Assembly: GCF_002573715.1 (NCBI RefSeq)
Contig: NZ_PDHM01000007.1
Location: forward strand, 161,472 to 225,471
Length of the DNA: 64,000 nucleotides
Origin: Paenibacillus sp. EZ-K15
GTDB lineage: Bacteria > Bacillota > Bacilli > Paenibacillales > Paenibacillaceae
Reading direction: 5' to 3'
Below are positions 43,340-52,700 of the stretch, in pieces (positions within the stretch are counted from its first letter, which is position 1; every line of letters begins with the position of its first letter). Made by a program: the position numbers and the translations under genes. Below the pieces are notes generated by a model that did not search any database, had not been told where the DNA came from, and saw only the letters and a program-made list of their open reading frames with translations.

Positions 43340-44647
43340 ATGAAAAATATGGTGCGGGTAACATCAATTGCGGTATTTTTCGGCGTATTGGCAGTGCTCA
43401 TCATGATCGGTATGGGGCTTGAGATCCAGCAGCCGACTGACATATATATGGAACAGGCTCCTCTGGCAGCAGCGCCCATGACAGTAACTGGGCAGGATAT
43501 ACAGGTGAAGCCGGAAGAGGCAAGCAAGCCTATCGTCACGACTGCATACAAGAATACATCGGCCGTGAACGCCGCACCTGTTCAATATAAGAAACAAAGT
43601 GACAAAACAGTATACCTGACATTTGATGACGGGCCATCGGATTTGACGCTTGATGTGCTCAATATTTTGAAGCGCGAAGGAATTAAAGGCACGTTTTTTG
43701 TACTGGGTAAGGAAGCGGAGACCCGTCCCGAGATTATTAACCGCATCTATGAGGAAGGCCATGTGATCGGGAATCATACATATGATCATCGTTATGACAA
43801 GCTCTACGGGCATTTTCAGGATTTCTGGGGACAGATTAAGAAAACGGAGGAAATCATTCGTTTAATTACGGGGGAACGACCGCAGCTGGTCAGAGCTCCC
43901 GGGGGAACGGCCGGCCATTTTGACGAAGCCTATTTTCAATTCATGAAGCAGGGGGGCTATCATGTATTCGATTGGAACGTCGACAGCGGCGACTCCAGGT
44001 ATCGAGGCGTCCCGGTTAAAGACATCGTTAAAGGGGCAACCACGAAAGTGAACGGCAATGAGGCAATTGTGCTTCTTCATGACGGTAGAGGGCATGTCGA
44101 AAGCGTAAAGGCTCTGCCGGACATCATTTCTTATTATAAAAAGCAAGGCTATGCCTTTGATGTACTATCTCCGGAAATCCAGCCCGTTCAATTTCGTGCC
44201 CAGCAGAGTGCACGTAAGGTTTCGCAGCCTTCAAAGCAATGGATTGAGGAGCATGTCGCAGCCAATGCCGCGCTATTCGAGACTGGGCGAACGCTGGCCG
44301 TGGAATTCGGAGGAATGGAGACTGCGTTCGCGGCAGGGGAATACAAAATGGTGGACGGCCGGTTGATGGTACCGCTGCGCGCCCTGGTGGAGCGGCTCGG
44401 CGGAAGCGTGTCCTGGAAGTCTCACAACAAGACCGTGCAGGTGACGCTGGCAGGGAATCGCTGGGAAGCAGACCCGGTGGGCGGCTTGCTATTCCCCATG
44501 CAAACAGGGGGCAAACCGGTGTCTTCGGATGTTCATTTAATCGGCGGTACCGCTTGGATTCCGCTTCGGGAAGCGCTTGACTTTTCCGGCCGCCCTGTTA
44601 CAAGAGTGACATATGAAGAAAGCGAGTATCGCGTTCTAACTTTGTAG
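43340..44647 (+). CDS. Membrane-anchored polysaccharide deacetylase with stalk-type domain
   Basis: A 435-residue exported enzyme. The start at ATG 43340 follows GGAGGT by 10 bases and gives a signal anchor (VTSIAVFFGVLAVLIMIGMGL). The NodB domain (about residues 85-290) shows LTFDDGP, the metal ligands in VIGNHTYDH, RAPGGTAGH, DWNVDSGD and IVLLHDG, so all five catalytic motifs are present. The C-terminus (about 330-435) is a copper amine oxidase N-terminal-like domain (DGRLMVPLRALVERLGGSVSWKSHNKTVQVTL). Substrate probably peptidoglycan or chitin-like polymer. Confidence 0.94.
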   Translation: MKNMVRVTSIAVFFGVLAVLIMIGMGLEIQQPTDIYMEQAPLAAAPMTVTGQDIQVKPEEASKPIVTTAYKNTSAVNAAPVQYKKQSDKTVYLTFDDGPSDLTLDVLNILKREGIKGTFFVLGKEAETRPEIINRIYEEGHVIGNHTYDHRYDKLYGHFQDFWGQIKKTEEIIRLITGERPQLVRAPGGTAGHFDEAYFQFMKQGGYHVFDWNVDSGDSRYRGVPVKDIVKGATTKVNGNEAIVLLHDGRGHVESVKALPDIISYYKKQGYAFDVLSPEIQPVQFRAQQSARKVSQPSKQWIEEHVAANAALFETGRTLAVEFGGMETAFAAGEYKMVDGRLMVPLRALVERLGGSVSWKSHNKTVQVTLAGNRWEADPVGGLLFPMQTGGKPVSSDVHLIGGTAWIPLREALDFSGRPVTRVTYEESEYRVLTL

Positions 44648-44740
44648 TCGAAAATTGCATTTTATGTTTGTAATTATGCTTCACAAGTTATAGACTAGTA
44701 CTTAGAGATATTTATCACAATCCCTAAGATTGTTTTAGAA

Positions 44741-44776
44741 TAAAGGAGGGGGAAGCTTCCCCCTGCTTTATTTTTG
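44741..44776 (+). terminator. Terminator after the deacetylase gene
   Basis: AGGGGGAAGCTTCCCCCT palindrome flanked by AAAGG / GCTTT, followed by ATTTTT, about 95 bases after the stop. Confidence 0.75.
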
Positions 44777-44918
44777 GCGATAGTGAGTCACCCTTAAGTT
44801 CGCACTTTTGTAAGTGATGCATAATAGATACCGGTTATCCCCAAAATTAAAGCTAACCGGTTCGATCGTCGCCAAGTCCATCTTGGGAATTCACTTAAAG
44901 AAAAGGAGGCAATTCTTT

Positions 44919-45389
44919 ATGACAGAAACATCTTCTCCACAGCCGTCCGAAACTCCGGAAAATGTTGTAGGAAACCAAGAAGCTGCGGCGTCCAGCCGTC
45001 CTGATGTGCTGCTCGAACAACTGCTCAAGCCCGAGGTTCAGGAATCCCTCACAACTCTCGTGGACAATCTTCCAAAACTTGCAGAAATGCTGACCGTCAT
45101 GACTAAAGCTTATGACTTCGGTAAATCCGTAGCTACGGATCCCGTGCTTGCGGAAGACACTATGGCTTCCCTTAGCGGATTCGCGAAGCCGGTCACGACA
45201 GCAGCGAAAAGCGTTGCATCTGCAGCTATCGAAGCCGGAGACCGTGTACACGCTCAAGGCGACCAAGCTCAGATTGGCGTATTTGGTCTGATGAAAATGC
45301 TGAAAGATCCTCAGGTTCAAAAGGGTCTTCGCTATGCTCAGGCTTTTTTGGACGTTCTTAACGAGCGCGACCAACAAAACAAGCGTTAA
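44919..45389 (+). CDS. DUF1641 domain protein
   Basis: A 156-residue soluble protein that matches the DUF1641 pattern: LLKPEVQESLTTLVDNLPKLAEML, TKAYDFGKSVATDPV, and a C-terminal GLMKMLKDPQVQKGLRYAQAFLDVLNE. AAAGGAGG lies 7 bases before the ATG. The frame is open further upstream to 44814, but that part looks noncoding. It lies 32 bases before an FAD/NADH dehydrogenase and is probably its partner. In B. subtilis the DUF1641 protein YrhD adjoins a formate dehydrogenase, so the family may help redox enzymes. Confidence 0.9.
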   Translation: MTETSSPQPSETPENVVGNQEAAASSRPDVLLEQLLKPEVQESLTTLVDNLPKLAEMLTVMTKAYDFGKSVATDPVLAEDTMASLSGFAKPVTTAAKSVASAAIEAGDRVHAQGDQAQIGVFGLMKMLKDPQVQKGLRYAQAFLDVLNERDQQNKR

Positions 45390-45421
45390 TCCATAAATCA
45401 TACGAAGAACGGAGGATGGTC

Positions 45422-46597
45422 ATGTCTAAACATATTTTAATTTTGGGCGGAGGCTATGGCGGCTTGCTTAGTGCGCTTTCTGCACGCGAGCATTTTGGTG
45501 CTGGTGCAAAAATCACGCTGATCAACCGTTTCCCAACCCATCAGATCATTACGGAATTGCACCGTCTGGCAGCAGGCAACATCGCAGAGAAAGCAGTAGC
45601 TTTGCCACTCGATAAGCTTCTGCGCGGCGCGAACGTTGACCTGCGCATCGGCAACGTTAAGGAAATCAAGCCGGATGAGCGTTCGGTTTCCCTCGATGAC
45701 GGCGGAAACTTCACATATGATGCCCTGGTTATCGCACTGGGCAGCGAAACGGCCTTCTTCGGCATTCCAGGACTGCAAGAGAACAGCTTCATCCTGAAGT
45801 CCGTGAACGATGCTAACCGTCTGCGTGCTCATGTGGAGTCCCGCATTGCGGAATATAGCAAAACGAAAAACAAAGCGGACGCTACCATCGTTGTTGGCGG
45901 CGGCGGCTTGACAGGCGTTGAGCTTGTTGGTGAATATGCCGATATGAAAAGCGAGCTGGCTCGCAAATACGGTATCGATCCACAAGAAATCACGCTTTAT
46001 TGTGTTGAAGCAGCTCCTTCCATTCTGCCAGGCTTCCCTGCAGAACTGGTTGACCGCGCAACAACAAGCCTGCAAAAACGCGGCGTGAACTTCCTGACCG
46101 GATTGCCGATTACCAAAATGGATGGCACTACCGTTGAACTGAAAGACGGCAGCACGATCGAAACCAGCACATTGATATGGACTGGCGGCGTACAGGGTAA
46201 TTCCGTTGTGGCTAACTGCGGCATCGAAGTCAACCGTGGACGTGCGGTTGTTAACGAATTCCTGCAATCCGCATCCCACCCTGACGTATACGTTGCTGGT
46301 GACAGCGCGGTTGTTATGGGACCGGAAGGTCGTCCATACCCGCCAACAGCACAGCTGGCATGGCAAATGGGCGAGCTGATCGGCTACAACATCTTCGCTC
46401 AATTGAATGGCGGCGTACCAGCTTCGTTCACACCGGTATTCTCCGGTACGCTCGGCAGCTTGGGACGTAAAGATGCCATCGGTACCATTGGTGCTAACAA
46501 GACCCAATTGAAGGGTCTGCCTGCAACCTTGATGAAAGAAGCAAGTAACATGCGTTACCTGTCCCACATCAACGGTTTGTTTACACTGGCTTACTAA
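45422..46597 (+). CDS. NAD(P)/FAD-dependent oxidoreductase, type 2 NADH dehydrogenase-like
   Basis: A 391-residue flavoprotein. It has the FAD-binding fold HILILGGGYGGLLSALSA, the NAD-binding ATIVVGGGGLTGVELVGEYAD, and VYVAGDSAVVMGPEG near residue 295, which closes the FAD site. No membrane helix; NDH-2 enzymes attach via an amphipathic C-terminus, here LMKEASNMRYLSHINGLFTLAY. Start at ATG 45422, 6 bases after GGAGG; ATG 45416 abuts the site. The codon use (many GTA, CCA, GCA) differs slightly from neighbours, as in highly expressed genes. A sulfide:quinone oxidoreductase activity is possible but the characteristic cysteines are not seen. Confidence 0.9.
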   Translation: MSKHILILGGGYGGLLSALSAREHFGAGAKITLINRFPTHQIITELHRLAAGNIAEKAVALPLDKLLRGANVDLRIGNVKEIKPDERSVSLDDGGNFTYDALVIALGSETAFFGIPGLQENSFILKSVNDANRLRAHVESRIAEYSKTKNKADATIVVGGGGLTGVELVGEYADMKSELARKYGIDPQEITLYCVEAAPSILPGFPAELVDRATTSLQKRGVNFLTGLPITKMDGTTVELKDGSTIETSTLIWTGGVQGNSVVANCGIEVNRGRAVVNEFLQSASHPDVYVAGDSAVVMGPEGRPYPPTAQLAWQMGELIGYNIFAQLNGGVPASFTPVFSGTLGSLGRKDAIGTIGANKTQLKGLPATLMKEASNMRYLSHINGLFTLAY

Positions 46598-46628
46598 GCC
46601 TAGAAGGCGGCATTATATTCACATATAA

Positions 46629-46668
46629 AGAGATGGACCCTGAGTTTTCGGGTCCATCTTTTTTTTAT
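46629..46668 (+). terminator. Terminator after the NDH-2-like gene
   Basis: AGATGGACCC / GGGTCCATCT perfect 10-bp stem, 9-base loop, followed by eight T. Confidence 0.96.
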
Positions 46669-46918
46669 TTCGCAGCCCAAACATAAGCAGATGGACTTAG
46701 GGACATCGACATGAAAACATAATACGATGGTTACACCCGGGAGCGAGGAATACCAAGGGATTTCACACGCGTGCTCCAGAGCGGGATGTTAGAGAAGGAG
46801 GTAAGGGAGAGACTGAAAGGTGAAAGTCCAAAAGGAAGAAGAAAGAAGGTTAAACAGTTATGTAAGCGCTATCGTAAAAGGTTCGCAGTTTTCATTTTAT
46901 GAAACGGAGGGAGCATGT
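46669..46918. other. Leader of locus 2 operon
   Basis: No gene. A purine-rich stretch with GAGAAGGAGG at about 46791 is not linked to a coding frame I believe. The cre-like site at 46861 lies here. Confidence 0.5.
46861..46874 (+). promoter_or_regulatory. cre-like box before locus 2 kinase
   Basis: TGTAAGCGCTATCG matches TGWAARCGYTWNCW at 13 of 14 positions (last base G). It lies 45 bases before the kinase start. Suggests carbon catabolite control. Confidence 0.45.
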
Positions 46919-48697
46919 ATGCGGGGATATCAACGTCTTCATTCCATTGTCATTCAACTTTTTTTGTTTTTTTTCATCGGCACCACACTCCCGGTTCTCA
47001 TCATGGGTTTCCTGTCGTATCACAAGTCAGCCTCAATCGTGGAGGAGCAGGTCAGTAAAGTGGCTTCCCTCACCATCACCCAAGTTAGTGACAAGCTGAA
47101 TATGTTCTTCAAGAAACTGGATGACTCCTCGATGATGGTGCTGAACAGCAAAGTGGTTCATGGCATCCTCGAGGATCAGGATATCAGTAAATACGACCTG
47201 ACGTTGAAGGTGAAGGAGGGAAAGGATCTGTTGACCTCCATCATGATTAATTCGCCGGAGATATTGGACGTGTACGTGTTTGACGTGCAGCGGAACAATT
47301 CGGTCCTGAGCGCCGATTCTTTGATGTCCATCCCGGACCAGTGGGATTCTCCTTGGTATCGAGCGATACTCGAGGCTAACGGGCAGGCGGTATGGTTCGG
47401 CTTGTCGGATACCTCCTACCTGAAGCAAACGGGAATGGGATTTCCCGTGTTTGGGCTGGGCCGGGCAATCCGGAGCTGGGATACGGGGGAGATCGTCGGG
47501 GTGATGTTCATCGAGATTATGGGGGATGCCCTGATTGATGAATTAAACCATGTCCAATTCGGCGACACGGGGTATATGTACGTGGCCAATGACGAGAATC
47601 GTTACTTTTACCATCCCGATCCTTCCATGTACGGGAAGCCGTCCCGGATCAAGCTGCCCTCGGGTTTGACGGAATACAACCTGAACAACAACAAAACGCT
47701 GATGATCCCTTCGCGCCTGAACAACGGCTGGCATGTGGTGGGCATGGTGCCGCTTAAGGAATTGACGGCCGATTCCGCCAGCATCCGGAGTTTCACGGTC
47801 TGGATTGTATTCGGATCGATTCTGGCAGCGATCGGGATCGGTTATTTCATGACGCGGAGGATCGGCAATCCGCTCGTTCATTTAAGCCGCTTGATGCGCA
47901 GAAGCGAAGCAGGCGATTTATCGGTCCGCAGCAAGAATGTGGGTCCCAGTGAAATCGGTCAGCTGGGCAGAAGCTTCAACAAAATGATTGAGCAGATCGA
48001 TCTGCTGATCCGGCGAATCGCCGCGGAGGAATCCGAGAAAAAAAAGGCGGAAATCCGCGCGCTGCGGTATCAGATCAACCCTCATTTTCTCTACAATACG
48101 CTGAACTCGATCCGCTGGATGGCCAAGCTGAACCGGACGAATGACGTGGATCGATCGGTTACGGCCCTTGTTCACCTGCTGGAGGGGAGCCTGGAGCGAA
48201 ATGGGGTGTTCATACGCCTTGGAGATGAACTGGAGCTGCTTCGGAAATATATGATCATCCAGAATTACCGATACGACCATCAAATTGAGCTGAGGATCGA
48301 CTGCCTCGAGCAAATGGAGGATCTCTATGTTCCCCGGATGCTGCTGCAGCCGATCGTGGAGAATGCGATCTTTCATGGGATCGCCCCGCTTGATGATCCT
48401 GGCGTTATCACGATTCGCATAACATCGCACCAGCAGGATGTCATGGTTCGGATCGAGGACAATGGAATCGGCATCAAGCCCGAACGAATAGCGGCACTGC
48501 TGTCGTATGAGCAGGATCACTCCAAGCAAGGCATGACCCACATCGGGCTGCGTCATGTTCACCAAACGGTCCAGTTGTATTACGGCAGTCGCTACGGGGT
48601 ATGGGTAGAAAGCCCGGAAGGCGGAGGAACGCGGGTCACGATAACATTTGCGAGGCAAAGGGGTGACGATTATGTACAGAGTGCTGCTCGTGGATGA
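46919..48697 (+). CDS. YesM-like sensor histidine kinase (locus 2)
   Basis: A 592-residue membrane kinase. Start ATG 46919 (CGGAGGG upstream) gives MRGYQRLHSIVIQLFLFFFIG with the first helix; a second helix lies near residue 290, then HAMP. Phospho-acceptor His is in RYQINPHFLYNTLNSIRWMA, and the ATP domain shows LLQPIVENAIFHGI, VRIEDNGIG and GLRHVHQTVQLYYG. The outer domain resembles a double Cache sensor (GFPVFGLGRAIRSWDTGEIVGVMFIE). Overlaps the regulator by 26 bases. Confidence 0.92.
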   Translation: MRGYQRLHSIVIQLFLFFFIGTTLPVLIMGFLSYHKSASIVEEQVSKVASLTITQVSDKLNMFFKKLDDSSMMVLNSKVVHGILEDQDISKYDLTLKVKEGKDLLTSIMINSPEILDVYVFDVQRNNSVLSADSLMSIPDQWDSPWYRAILEANGQAVWFGLSDTSYLKQTGMGFPVFGLGRAIRSWDTGEIVGVMFIEIMGDALIDELNHVQFGDTGYMYVANDENRYFYHPDPSMYGKPSRIKLPSGLTEYNLNNNKTLMIPSRLNNGWHVVGMVPLKELTADSASIRSFTVWIVFGSILAAIGIGYFMTRRIGNPLVHLSRLMRRSEAGDLSVRSKNVGPSEIGQLGRSFNKMIEQIDLLIRRIAAEESEKKKAEIRALRYQINPHFLYNTLNSIRWMAKLNRTNDVDRSVTALVHLLEGSLERNGVFIRLGDELELLRKYMIIQNYRYDHQIELRIDCLEQMEDLYVPRMLLQPIVENAIFHGIAPLDDPGVITIRITSHQQDVMVRIEDNGIGIKPERIAALLSYEQDHSKQGMTHIGLRHVHQTVQLYYGSRYGVWVESPEGGGTRVTITFARQRGDDYVQSAARG

Positions 48698-50225
48698 CGA
48701 AGCGATCGCACGTACAGGACTTCGATCGACCTTCGATTGGGAGAAATATGGTTACCGGCTTGTGGGCGAGGCCTCCAATGGACAACGGGCCATGAAATGG
48801 ATTCTGAACGGGGATCTAGACATTCTGATCACGGATATCGCGATGCCGGTCATGGATGGTTTGGAGCTGACCCGCCGGACAAGGGAGCTTTGTCCTTGGG
48901 TGAAGGTGCTGCTGCTCAGCTGTCATAGCGATTTCGAGTTCGTGCGCGAAGGCATCAGGCTTGGCGCATCGGATTATATTCTCAAGCCGACGCTGGATGC
49001 GGACTCTTTGGGTGCTGTGCTTAATCACATGCGTTCGAAGCTGGAAGAGGAGAAGCAGATGCAGCGGATTTTGACCGAGCATGAGCAGCAGCAGCGTCTG
49101 AATCAGAAGAAGGCCGCGGAAAAAGTCCTCTTTCAGGCGCTGTCCGGTGAGCCCGGTGCGCTCGCAGAGCTGGAAGCATGGAACCATAACGGTCCTTATC
49201 TGCTGGCCGTGCTCCAGCTTAATTCTGATCCAGGGGCTGGCGCGGCCGGGGTTCAGCACAAGGATTGGCATGACGAGATCGAGCGATTAATGGGACAGTT
49301 ATATGACCAGGTGCCGGAGGCGCTGGCAGCTCGGCTGGAGACGGATCGGATCGCAGTCTACGTGCCCCTACGGCATGCAGGAAGGCTGCCAGCTTCAGAG
49401 CACGAAGCGGCCATCCGTCTGCCGATCCGGTGCGCGATGGGGCTCAGCAGGAGATATAACGGCATGGATAAGCTGCAAGAAGCGTTTCGAGAAGCTAGCG
49501 AGAGCCTGGAAGGCCTCTTCTTTCATAAAGATCAACAGATTCTTCGGGCAGAGGAGCTCCCTCTGACCGAGGCCGATTCGGCTCAGAAGAGGCCGGCCGC
49601 CGAGTTGCATGCCCTAAGAGCCGCACTGACCGTCGGGAACATGGATATCAGCGAAGAGCGTCTGCAGTCCATTATGCTGCGCTGGCAGCCCGGAAGGATG
49701 AAGAAACGGGCAGTCCTCCGGGAAGCAGAGGAGCTTCTGAGCTTGCTCGCTATGTTTCATCTTCCCGGCTGCCCGCCGTTTCCGCAGATCGGGGAAGTGG
49801 GCAAGCTTCGCTCGGTAGAGGAAGTGAAAGAGCTGGTGCTCCAAGGCTTCCATACTTTGCGGGAGGAAGCCATGCGTCACCCCGTACCGGAATCCACGCT
49901 GCATGAGCGAATCGTGCTGCAGGCCGTCCAATATATTAAGGCGCACTTCACCGAGCCGATCTCCCTGCAGGAGGTGGCGGACGAGGTGGCCGTAAGCCGC
50001 AACTATTTTAGCGAATTGTTTAAGCGCGTCACGGGGCACAACTTCATTGACTATGTGATTGATCTGCGGCTGAAACGGGCCAAGGAGCTGCTTTCCACCA
50101 CATCGCTACGAGTGTATGAAGTGGCGGATCGTTCCGGATTTAATGACGTGAAATACTTTAGCAAGCTGTTCAAGAAGTTGGTAGGCATGACGCCTGCTGA
50201 GTACCAGGGACAGCATCGAAAATAA
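48672..50225 (+). CDS. YesN-like AraC-type response regulator (locus 2)
   Basis: A 517-residue regulator: receiver domain (YRVLLVDDEAIARTGL, phospho-Asp in ILITDIAMPVMDG, YILKPTL), a middle region of about 270 residues, and the AraC helix-turn-helix (SLQEVADEVAVSRNYFSELFKRVTGHNF, VYEVADRSGFNDVKYFSKLFKKLVGMTPAEYQ). The start is ATG 48672 with AAAGGGGTGA before it, inside the kinase frame. Likely regulates the ABC genes 140 bases downstream. Confidence 0.93.
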   Translation: MYRVLLVDDEAIARTGLRSTFDWEKYGYRLVGEASNGQRAMKWILNGDLDILITDIAMPVMDGLELTRRTRELCPWVKVLLLSCHSDFEFVREGIRLGASDYILKPTLDADSLGAVLNHMRSKLEEEKQMQRILTEHEQQQRLNQKKAAEKVLFQALSGEPGALAELEAWNHNGPYLLAVLQLNSDPGAGAAGVQHKDWHDEIERLMGQLYDQVPEALAARLETDRIAVYVPLRHAGRLPASEHEAAIRLPIRCAMGLSRRYNGMDKLQEAFREASESLEGLFFHKDQQILRAEELPLTEADSAQKRPAAELHALRAALTVGNMDISEERLQSIMLRWQPGRMKKRAVLREAEELLSLLAMFHLPGCPPFPQIGEVGKLRSVEEVKELVLQGFHTLREEAMRHPVPESTLHERIVLQAVQYIKAHFTEPISLQEVADEVAVSRNYFSELFKRVTGHNFIDYVIDLRLKRAKELLSTTSLRVYEVADRSGFNDVKYFSKLFKKLVGMTPAEYQGQHRK

Positions 50226-50301
50226 TGGGAATTTCTTAGGATCGGAAAAGAATCCACTTTTTCGGAACATAATCCGTTCAAAAGCTTTTTGCCAAAATTT
50301 T

Positions 50302-50320
50302 ATAATTAAAGCGTTTACAA
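50302..50320 (+). promoter_or_regulatory. -10 box overlapped by a cre-like box before locus 2 ABC genes
   Basis: TATAAT at 50302-50307 is directly followed by TTAAAGCGTTTACA (50307-50320), which matches cre at 13 of 14 positions (second base T). A clear -35 was not found. CcpA bound here would block initiation. Confidence 0.45.
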
Positions 50321-50365
50321 GAGCTTGCCAGCGAGTCCAAATCTGGTTTGAATGGAGGAAATGAA

Positions 50366-51688
50366 ATGACAAGGAAACAGGTGAGAGGGTCATTGCTTGC
50401 AATCATTCTTCTACTATCATCCATACTCCAAGCGTGTGGAGGCGGCGGAACATCAGAAGGCGGGGAGCCCGGAAGCGGCGAGAAGGTCAAGATTAAATGG
50501 GCGACCTGGGGAAATCCCGGCGAGCTTAGCCGCTTTCAGGAGCTCACGAAGGACTTTAATAAGAATCACTCGGACATTGAGGTCGAATTTATTCCGATTC
50601 CGGGCGAGTATGATCAGAAAATATTAACCCAATTAACAGGTGGGACGGCCCCGGATATCTTCTATGCAGGGGACGCCCTGGTCGTGAAACTGATCGAGAA
50701 TCATAGCATTGAGAATTTGACGCCGTATATGGAAGCAGCGGAAAGCGTGATCAAGAAAGAGGATTATTTCGAAGGCTTGTGGGGCGCAGCCGTGCGGGAT
50801 GATCAGACCTTCGGGGTACCGGTGGACTGTAACCCGATGGTGCTGTGGTACAACAAGAAGGTGCTGAAGGAAGCAGGGATCACCGAGATGCCGGCCGATC
50901 TTCAGGCGAGCGGACAGTGGACCTGGGACAAATTCAAGGAAATGTCGGACAAGATCCGGGACAGCAAAAAGTACGGCTACGTGCTGGATAACTCCTGGAA
51001 CAGCTACCACAGCTGGGTTACTTCCAACGGCGGCCGGGTGTATGACGACGAAGGGAACTTCGTGGCGGCTTCGGATCCGAAGGCAATGGAGGCGTTCCGC
51101 TTCCTGTACGACAACGTGAAATCCAAAAACATCACCTTCTCCGGCACGCTTCCCAAAGGGCAGGGCGGGGATGCCATGTTTATGTCCAACCAAGTTGGAT
51201 TCGTTGCTGCAGGCCGCTGGTACTTGCCGCTGTTCAAGAAGAATCAAGGACTTGAATATGACGTGGTCACATGGCCAACCAATACCGGCAATAAGATCGA
51301 GCCGGCCGGTATCCCGACCGCATACATGGTGATGAACAAGGCATCGAAGAATAAGGAAGCGGCATACACCTTCTTCTCCGAGTACGTGAGTAAAGAGGGT
51401 CAACGCTTTCGCCTGCAGGGCGGCGGCAATGCTGTCCCGTCGGTACAGGGAACGGATGAGGTGGTGCTGGAAGGGAATCTGCCGGAGCATGCCCAGTTAT
51501 TCCTGGACGCGCGTGAGATCGGGTACTCCCTGACTCCGTTCGAGGCCGGCATTCCCGGGCTTAGCCAGGATATTACGTCCAAGTTCGAGGCACTGTGGCT
51601 GAAAGATCAGGATCTTGAAAGCTCGATGAAGGACATTCAGGATATGGCCAACAAGAAAATTCAAGATTACAAGAGCGGCAAGAATTGA
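50366..51688 (+). CDS. Extracellular sugar-binding lipoprotein (locus 2)
   Basis: A 440-residue lipoprotein. The start at ATG 50366 (GGAGGAAATGAA) gives a signal peptide with lipobox LQAC near residue 23 and a Gly/Ser tether. The rest has the family 1 extracellular solute-binding fold (KIKWATWGNPGELSRFQELTKDFNKNH, GTAPDIFYAGDALVVKLIE, FGVPVDCNPMVLWYNKKVLKEAG). Ligand unknown, probably an oligosaccharide. Confidence 0.93.
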   Translation: MTRKQVRGSLLAIILLLSSILQACGGGGTSEGGEPGSGEKVKIKWATWGNPGELSRFQELTKDFNKNHSDIEVEFIPIPGEYDQKILTQLTGGTAPDIFYAGDALVVKLIENHSIENLTPYMEAAESVIKKEDYFEGLWGAAVRDDQTFGVPVDCNPMVLWYNKKVLKEAGITEMPADLQASGQWTWDKFKEMSDKIRDSKKYGYVLDNSWNSYHSWVTSNGGRVYDDEGNFVAASDPKAMEAFRFLYDNVKSKNITFSGTLPKGQGGDAMFMSNQVGFVAAGRWYLPLFKKNQGLEYDVVTWPTNTGNKIEPAGIPTAYMVMNKASKNKEAAYTFFSEYVSKEGQRFRLQGGGNAVPSVQGTDEVVLEGNLPEHAQLFLDAREIGYSLTPFEAGIPGLSQDITSKFEALWLKDQDLESSMKDIQDMANKKIQDYKSGKN

Positions 51689-51718
51689 TCCAGCTCTGGG
51701 GAGGAACGGTGAGATGAA

Positions 51719-52669
51719 ATGAACACGCAGCCTGCAGGAAGCTCCGGCGCCGCTCCTTCTCCGGAGCGGTTTCCGGAGAGGAGAACGACCTTGAAGAGCA
51801 AGACGTCCGACGGTTTATGGGGCTACTTTTTTATCTTTCCCCAGATGATCGGCTTGATCGCTTTTTCATTGGTCCCGCTCATCTCGGCTTTTGTCATCAG
51901 CATGATGAACTGGGACGGCATGGGAGCCAAGAAGTTTATCGGTCTCCAAAATTTCGTGTCCCAGCTTCAGGATGAGGAGTTCCACATCGCACTGGTGAAC
52001 ACGGTGTATTACACGATTCTTTCGGTACCGACAGGCATCGTTCTGGCCATGCTGGTGGCGGTAGGCTTAAACCGGGTTCGCGGGAAGATTCTGTACCGGC
52101 TGATCTACTTCATGCCGAACATTACGATGTCCGTTGCCGTCGCCGTCGTGTTTATGTGGCTGTTCAACGCCGACTTCGGCCTAATTAACATGTACCTGCA
52201 GCAGTGGTTCGGGATAACGGGCCCCTCCTGGCTGACGGATTCCAGGTACGTGATGCCTTCGATTGCCCTGCTGAGCGTCTGGATGGGGCTGGGTGGCAAT
52301 ATGGTGCTGTTCCTTGCCGGGCTTCAGGGCATATCGAGAAGTTATTACGAGGCGGCCGAGATTGACGGTGCCGGCAAATGGCAGCAACTGATCCATATTA
52401 CGATTCCGCTGCTGTCCCCGACGACCTTTTTCGTAACGATCATGTCCATTATCGGTTCCTTCCAGGTGTTTGACCAGTCGTTTGTCATGACCTCCGGCGG
52501 ACCGGCGAAGGCCAGCTATACGCTTGTCTATCACATCTATGAGACGGCCTTCGCGGACTTTACCTTTGGCAAGAGCACGGCGTCGGCGGTCATCCTGTTC
52601 GTGATGATCCTGTCGCTCACCTTGTTCCAGATGAGGATGTCCAAGCGGTGGGTGCATTACGAAGACTGA
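51719..52669 (+). CDS. Carbohydrate ABC permease 1 (locus 2)
   Basis: A 316-residue MalF/UgpA-type permease. A cytoplasmic N-terminal tail of about 30 residues rich in Pro and Ser, six helices and the EAA loop YYEAAEIDGAGKWQQLIHITIPL. GAGGAACGGTGAG precedes the ATG. Confidence 0.92.
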   Translation: MNTQPAGSSGAAPSPERFPERRTTLKSKTSDGLWGYFFIFPQMIGLIAFSLVPLISAFVISMMNWDGMGAKKFIGLQNFVSQLQDEEFHIALVNTVYYTILSVPTGIVLAMLVAVGLNRVRGKILYRLIYFMPNITMSVAVAVVFMWLFNADFGLINMYLQQWFGITGPSWLTDSRYVMPSIALLSVWMGLGGNMVLFLAGLQGISRSYYEAAEIDGAGKWQQLIHITIPLLSPTTFFVTIMSIIGSFQVFDQSFVMTSGGPAKASYTLVYHIYETAFADFTFGKSTASAVILFVMILSLTLFQMRMSKRWVHYED

Positions 52670-52700
52670 CGGTCGAACCTTTAGGAAGGAGGGAAAATGA

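Noticed and set aside
44814..44918. N-terminal extension of the DUF1641 protein
   Set aside because: The AAAGGAGG site before 44919 and family length favour the shorter protein.
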